Assembly: GCA_018818505.1 (NCBI GenBank)
Contig: JAHIRR010000308.1
Location: 1 to 6,034 of the forward strand
DNA: 6,034 nucleotides
Direction: 5' to 3'
DNA from: Candidatus Omnitrophota bacterium
GTDB lineage: Bacteria; Omnitrophota; Koll11; Gorgyraeales; Gorgyraeaceae
The translations under genes were made by a program, and so were the position numbers. Shown here in pieces: positions 5,736-6,034 of this stretch. The notes below the pieces were generated by a model. The model saw only the letters and a program-made list of their open reading frames with translations, did not search any database and was not told where the DNA came from. The number at the start of each line of letters is the position of its first letter. Positions within the stretch are counted from its first letter, which is position 1.

Positions 5736-5854
5736 GTTACAAGAGGTTACAGGAGGTTACATGAAGTTACATGAAGTTACTTTAAAAGCGTTGTCATCCA
5801 CACTTTTATGCAACCTCTTGTAACCTCTTGTAACTTCTTGTAACCTCATGTAAC
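5736..5854. repeat. Helically phased palindromic array of GTTACANGAR decamers
   Basis: The left arm (5736-5780) has GTTAC at 5736, 5746, 5756, 5766 and 5776, exactly 10 bp apart. The right arm (5810-5854) has the complement GTAAC at 5820, 5830, 5840 and 5850, plus a degenerate GCAAC at 5810, again exactly 10 bp apart. The arms are both 45 bp and pair at 37 of 45 positions without indels. Unit consensus is GTTACANGAR; nearly all variation falls at positions 7 and 10. The 29-bp centre (5781-5809) contains a further 6-bp inverted pair, TAAAAG (5783-5788) with CTTTTA (5803-5808). The array occupies most of the gap between aspS and the LysM gene, starting 10 bases after the aspS stop. No T-tract accompanies it. 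It is not a CRISPR array: units are too short and there are no unique spacers. Function unknown. Confidence 0.93.
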
Positions 5855-5864
5855 CTCCATACAA

Positions 5865-6034
5865 TCACATATTAATTTTTGTCTTAATTTTTTCTACCTT
5901 AATACCCAATTCCCTCAATTGTTTCGCATCTACTGACGATGGCGCGTCTGTCATCGGGCAAGAGGCCTTTTGAGTCTTTGGAAACGCAATAACTTCTCTT
6001 ATGCTCTCTACGCCGCACATCAATGAAAGAAGCC
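5865..6034 (-). CDS. aspS: Aspartate-tRNA ligase, C-terminal end (runs off the window)
   Basis: Aspartyl-tRNA synthetase charges tRNA-Asp (or, in some bacteria, also tRNA-Asn) with aspartate in the cytoplasm. Only the last 55 codons are present; the rest lies beyond base 6034. The visible [20 protein letters not shown], then [24 protein letters not shown], is the highly conserved C-terminal stretch of bacterial AspRS, just past class II motif 3, including the IREVIAFPK and MTDAPS signatures. The stop is TGA at 5867-5865. The gene is co-directional with the genes that follow but separated from the LysM lipoprotein gene by 162 bp holding the GTTAC array, so whether they share a transcript is uncertain. 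Confidence 0.95.
   Translation of the reverse strand, partial: LLSLMCGVESIREVIAFPKTQKASCPMTDAPSSVDAKQLRELGIKVEKIKTKINM

Noticed and set aside
5736..5854. CRISPR array
   Set aside because: Units are 10 bp with no unique spacers, arms are inverted, and there are no cas genes.

Overview
The window is a bacterial chromosome segment in which every supportable gene lies on the minus strand, so it reads from high to low coordinates. The order is aspS (3' end only), a LysM lipoprotein, a PgpH-type membrane HD phosphodiesterase, ybeY, a diacylglycerol-kinase/PAP2 fusion, a DUF502 membrane protein, and recO (5' part only). The core pgpH-ybeY-dgkA-recO order is a conserved housekeeping neighbourhood, best known from Firmicutes, where phoH, cdd and era are usually also present; those three are absent here. 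A lipoprotein with a classical lipobox, moderate GC, and intergenic spacers full of palindromic repeats fit an uncultured candidate phylum such as Omnitrophota. That placement is an inference from gene style, not a demonstrated assignment.

Layout on the plus-strand ruler: recO 1-521; a phased palindromic array 547-633 that also encodes the last 13 residues of the DUF502 protein; DUF502 gene 593-1243; a CACAGAG inverted-repeat element 1281-1480; dgkA-PAP2 1512-2213, overlapping ybeY 2210-2638 by 4 bp; a second CACAGAG element 2644-2803; pgpH 2809-4983; a strong hairpin 5025-5067 between short direct repeats; LysM lipoprotein 5088-5702; a second phased palindromic array 5736-5854; aspS 5865-6034. 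No gene-free stretch exceeds 300 bases; the longest is 1244-1511. No RNA gene, transposase or CRISPR array was seen, and no convincing promoter.

Functionally the genes concern envelope and core information processing: cyclic-dinucleotide turnover (PgpH), rRNA maturation and quality control (YbeY), lipid-carrier or diacylglycerol phosphorylation and dephosphorylation (the fusion), recombinational repair (RecO), aspartyl-tRNA synthesis (AspS), and a probable cell-wall-binding lipoprotein.

The least ordinary part is the intergenic DNA. Every gap between genes holds a palindromic structure, from four unrelated sequence families. Two of them (547-633 and 5736-5854) share one architecture despite unrelated sequences: units repeated every 10-11 bp, close to one helical turn, laid out as two equal-length mirror-image arms. 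This is the best candidate here for something undescribed.
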